A stretch of 64,000 nucleotides of DNA from contig NZ_PTJA01000004.1 in NCBI RefSeq assembly GCF_002934545.1, positions 1-64,000 on the forward strand, given 5' to 3'. Under the pieces are notes generated by a model. The model made no database searches. It was not told the origin of the DNA and worked only from the letters and a program-made list of their open reading frames with translations. Origin of the DNA: Lacrimispora xylanisolvens (GTDB lineage: Bacteria > Bacillota > Clostridia > Lachnospirales > Lachnospiraceae). Below, piece by piece: positions 61,296-64,000 of this stretch (position 1 is its first letter; each line of letters begins with the position of its first letter). Position numbers and translations under genes: made by a program.

Positions 61296-62630
61296 TCAAT
61301 CTATGAATGGAATACTCTGTTGTGCAGGATTAGAAGATATTTTTCCGTTTATTTCAAAAGAAGATCCATGACATGGACATTCCCATCTCTTATCGTATCG
61401 GTTCCAAACCAGACGGCATCCCAAATGGGGACAGTTGACCGCACCTTTTAATACTCCGCCGGAAAGCCCCTTTACGGATTTAAGGCCATGGGAAACCAGG
61501 GTGCCTGCACCCGCTTTTATATGATGCCTCCTGGGTGTAAATACCTCATCAAAAGGTGTTTTCTTTCCCAAAATCTGCATGCTTAACATCTTAGCTGCAA
61601 CCATGGACGTACTCATACCCCATTTGCCAAATCCTGTTGCCACATACCAATCAGGTTTAAAGGCGGAATAAGTGCCGATATAGGGAATTCCGTCCAGAGT
61701 CATACAATCCTGTGCAGACCACTTACCAATCTCCTGTGCACCTGGAAACAGATGCTTTGCTGTCTGCTTCATAACCCCATACGGGTTCTCTTTGGGTATA
61801 CTTCCCGTTCTGTGGCTTCCATATCCCATAAGCAGCTTGTCTCCTGCATTTCGGAAGGAATAGGCTTTGGAATCGACTCCCAGATACATTCCGTCAATGG
61901 AGGGAACGCCATCAAACTCTGTGACATAGCTTTTTTCCTGATACATTTTAGCAAAATAGAATCCGGGAATATTGATAAATGGATAATGGGTTGCAAATAC
62001 TACCTTCTCCGCCTTAATCACTCCCCGGTCTGTGATAACCTCGTGCCCCTCTACTTTTAACACTCTGGTCCTTTCATAAATTGTAAGGCCCGAGGAGATG
62101 TCTCTTAAAAATTCCAGAGGGTGAAACTGTGCCTGTCCGGTAAACCGGACTGCTCCGAAAATGGGAAAAGGAAGTTTAATCTCCCGCTCAAAAGAGGCAG
62201 GAAGACCAAGTCTTTTAGCACATTCTGCTTCTTTTAAAAGTTTTTCCGATTCCTGTACAGAGTAAAGATAAGCATCTTTTTCTTCATAATGACACCGGAT
62301 CCCATATCGTCTGATCAGCTTTCCATACTCCTCTACTGCCAGCTGATTGGCTCTTCCGTACAGTCTGGCCGTATCCTCTCCTACGTTTTTCACCAGTTTA
62401 TGATAGATTAAATTATGCTGGGACGTAATTTTTGCAGTGGTATATCCGGACTGACCGCTTCCGATCCTGTCTGCTTCCAATACCACCACATGAACACCGT
62501 GCCGCTGTAAATAAAAGGCAGTCAGTATTCCTGCCATTCCTGCCCCAATCACCACCACCTCTGTCCGTCTGTTTCCGGCAAGTGGGTTTCTCCCCGGAAT
62601 CCGGACTGTTTCTGTCCATATTGATTTCAT
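61296..62630 (-). CDS. FAD-dependent oxidoreductase with C-terminal Rieske domain
   Basis: A 444-residue protein; ATG 62630 after GAGGTGAAAATAA. N-terminal DAO-type FAD domain with VVVIGAGMAGILTAFYLQRHG and GQSGYTTAKITSQH; middle substrate domain; C-terminal Rieske [2Fe-2S] site CPHLGC...CPCHGSSF. In the glycine/D-amino-acid oxidase-like group fused to Rieske. The electron partner and substrate are unknown. It is 40 bp upstream of cotJA on the same strand. Confidence 0.88.
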   Translation of the reverse strand: MKSIWTETVRIPGRNPLAGNRRTEVVVIGAGMAGILTAFYLQRHGVHVVVLEADRIGSGQSGYTTAKITSQHNLIYHKLVKNVGEDTARLYGRANQLAVEEYGKLIRRYGIRCHYEEKDAYLYSVQESEKLLKEAECAKRLGLPASFEREIKLPFPIFGAVRFTGQAQFHPLEFLRDISSGLTIYERTRVLKVEGHEVITDRGVIKAEKVVFATHYPFINIPGFYFAKMYQEKSYVTEFDGVPSIDGMYLGVDSKAYSFRNAGDKLLMGYGSHRTGSIPKENPYGVMKQTAKHLFPGAQEIGKWSAQDCMTLDGIPYIGTYSAFKPDWYVATGFGKWGMSTSMVAAKMLSMQILGKKTPFDEVFTPRRHHIKAGAGTLVSHGLKSVKGLSGGVLKGAVNCPHLGCRLVWNRYDKRWECPCHGSSFEINGKISSNPAQQSIPFID

Positions 62631-62804
62631 TTATTTTCACCTCTGTTGTTTGTCTTTTTCGACGCTGTATTAATATGCATATTTCCTATTATTCTCACAT
62701 TTGACAGAAGTAATGCCTTTTTTCCCGTTTCCAATTATTTCTTGCTTTCCTCTCTTTTCTATACTAAAATAAGAACAGACAACCAAGAACAGGAGGCAAT
62801 CCCA

Positions 62805-64000
62805 ATGCACTGGTTTCAAAAAAAAGAGAATCTTAATTCTGACGATAAACAGACAACAGGAACCGAACAGGGCAGTGACACTTCGGTTAAACTGGAACGT
62901 GATGCCTGCTTACATCATCTTACCCACGCACTCAGTTCCAATGAACGGGGCGTTGTTTTAAAACTATACATAGAGAATTTTAAGCAGCTCAATCAATTAC
63001 TTGGTTACGAATACTGTGAAAATCTGCTGAGTCAGATTCTTGCCTATTTAAAGGAATCATGCGGGAATAATGTCTATCATTATATCGGCGTGGAATATAT
63101 GATCTTTTTGGATCATTATACCCAGGGACAGGCCATGAATCTTGCAGACGAAATCGCCCAGAGATTTGACCATGCCTGGAAGATTGGCAGCACGGACTGT
63201 ATCTGCTCTGTACAGATGGGGCTTTGTGCCTATCCCGGTCATGCAGAAACCACGGAACAGATGCAAAAATGTCTGGATCTGGCAGTGACCAGAGCCGGTG
63301 AGGGCGGTCCCAATCAGGCAGTCATGTTTGACAGTACTTTACAAAATCAGCTCAGGCGGCGGCAGACCATCGCCCTTTATTTGAAGACGGCTCTGGAAAA
63401 AGATGAAGTGGAGATTCTTTACCGTCCTTCCATTTGCGTTGTAACAGGAACATTTTTAAGAGCAGAATTATCCATGCGTATATTTATAAAAGGCCTGGGG
63501 TTAATCGGAGCGGGAGAATTCATGACTGTGGCAGAGGATTCCGGGCAGATCCGTGCATTGCTGTATTATGCTCTGGAAAAGGTCTGCCAGTGTATCAGAC
63601 AGGCATTAGATGATGGCTGTGAATTTGAATCCATCGCACTTCCTGTCTCTCCTGTGCTGTTTTTGCAGGAGGACTTTATTGACGAAGTTGCGCGGGTGAT
63701 GGAGGCATATGAGGTTCCCCAGGGTAAGCTTGCACTGGAGCTGAAAGAAAGTGCACTGACTATGGGTTATCTGAATTTTAACATTATTCTTCAAAAGCTT
63801 TCAGATATGGGAGTGGAACTGATACTCAATGAGTTCGGCTCCGGTTATTCCAGTATCTCTGCCAGCCTGGATCTTCCCGTTCACACTGTAAAGTTGGAAC
63901 GGCTCTTTATCTGGCAGCTTGAGACCAATGAAAAATCCAGATATATCATACAAGGATTAATTCGTATGGCAAAGGATCTTCACCTGTCCATAATCGCAGA
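62805..64000 (+). CDS. Degenerate GGDEF-EAL protein (partial, runs off the window)
   Basis: At least 398 residues from ATG 62805 (AGGAGG upstream). A GGDEF-like domain (~35-165) reads YIGVEYMIF where GGDEF should be. An EAL-like domain starts ~190: LRAELSMR in place of EALxR, LELKESAL, then ILNEFGSGYSS where DDFGTG is expected (Asp to Asn, Asp to Glu) and VKLE for KxD. Neither a working cyclase nor a working phosphodiesterase is likely; it may bind cyclic di-GMP or act as a scaffold. The 3' end is outside the window. Confidence 0.8.
   Translation, partial: MHWFQKKENLNSDDKQTTGTEQGSDTSVKLERDACLHHLTHALSSNERGVVLKLYIENFKQLNQLLGYEYCENLLSQILAYLKESCGNNVYHYIGVEYMIFLDHYTQGQAMNLADEIAQRFDHAWKIGSTDCICSVQMGLCAYPGHAETTEQMQKCLDLAVTRAGEGGPNQAVMFDSTLQNQLRRRQTIALYLKTALEKDEVEILYRPSICVVTGTFLRAELSMRIFIKGLGLIGAGEFMTVAEDSGQIRALLYYALEKVCQCIRQALDDGCEFESIALPVSPVLFLQEDFIDEVARVMEAYEVPQGKLALELKESALTMGYLNFNIILQKLSDMGVELILNEFGSGYSSISASLDLPVHTVKLERLFIWQLETNEKSRYIIQGLIRMAKDLHLSIIA

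Overview
The window reads as a low-GC, anaerobic, spore-forming member of the Clostridia, most like Lachnospiraceae of the Lacrimispora / Clostridium saccharolyticum type. The evidence is strong GGAGG ribosome sites, an oxygen-sensitive class III ribonucleotide reductase, cotJ spore-coat genes, small Cys/Asn-rich proteins, a Csp-like subtilase and large serine recombinases. This placement comes from gene content and protein style, not from a database match.

Region by region. (1) 1-10.7 kb is an AT-rich accessory island. It holds a 1,519-aa protein joining a PD-(D/E)XK-like nuclease to a STAND-type NTPase (Avs-like), a 615-aa P-loop ATPase, a pentapeptide-repeat protein with a TIR-like domain, and a serine recombinase. 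Short tails resembling the RlmD C-terminus lie at both sides. (2) 10.9-16 kb is also accessory: an SF0329-type protein, a TetR regulator facing an alpha/beta hydrolase across a palindromic operator, an IS1182-family element, a GPR1/FUN34/YaaH transporter and a tRNA-Ala fragment. (3) 16-32 kb holds housekeeping and small adaptive genes: rlmD, a prolyl-tRNA editing protein, a diguanylate cyclase, Xaa-Pro aminopeptidase, dihydrolipoyl dehydrogenase, tRNA-Pro and tRNA-Val, acetyltransferases, an S8 subtilase that lacks its serine, and a P-type ATPase. (4) 32-44 kb holds cspA, small spore-type proteins, a sugar cluster (ROK kinase, mannose-6-phosphate isomerase, GntR, an SDR related to gluconate 5-dehydrogenase) and a cluster of two-component system, KdgT-type permease and malic enzyme. 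(5) 44-49 kb holds nrdD and an FtsA-like protein. (6) 49-56.4 kb holds small stress and envelope genes mixed with four promoters built from 11-bp-period TTCACA repeats. At least three of these drive short hairpin transcripts with no reading frame (a candidate sRNA family). (7) 56.4-61.3 kb is the cotJ spore-coat operon. (8) The window ends with a Rieske-type FAD oxidoreductase and a degenerate GGDEF-EAL protein.

The main discovery is in region 7. cotJC is cut in two. Its first 31 codons follow cotJB directly, and the remaining 174 residues lie 2.8 kb further downstream. The two pieces meet at an identical 9-bp sequence (GGTCCGCCA on the + strand). The 2,799-bp insert carries a large serine recombinase whose stop codon abuts one copy of that sequence. 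Removing the insert restores an in-frame CotJC of 203 residues. This is the architecture of a sporulation 'skin' element (as in sigK), here in a spore-coat manganese-catalase-like gene. In the same operon cotJA is enlarged to 386 residues by nine copies of a Cys/Pro/Met-rich 24-residue repeat.
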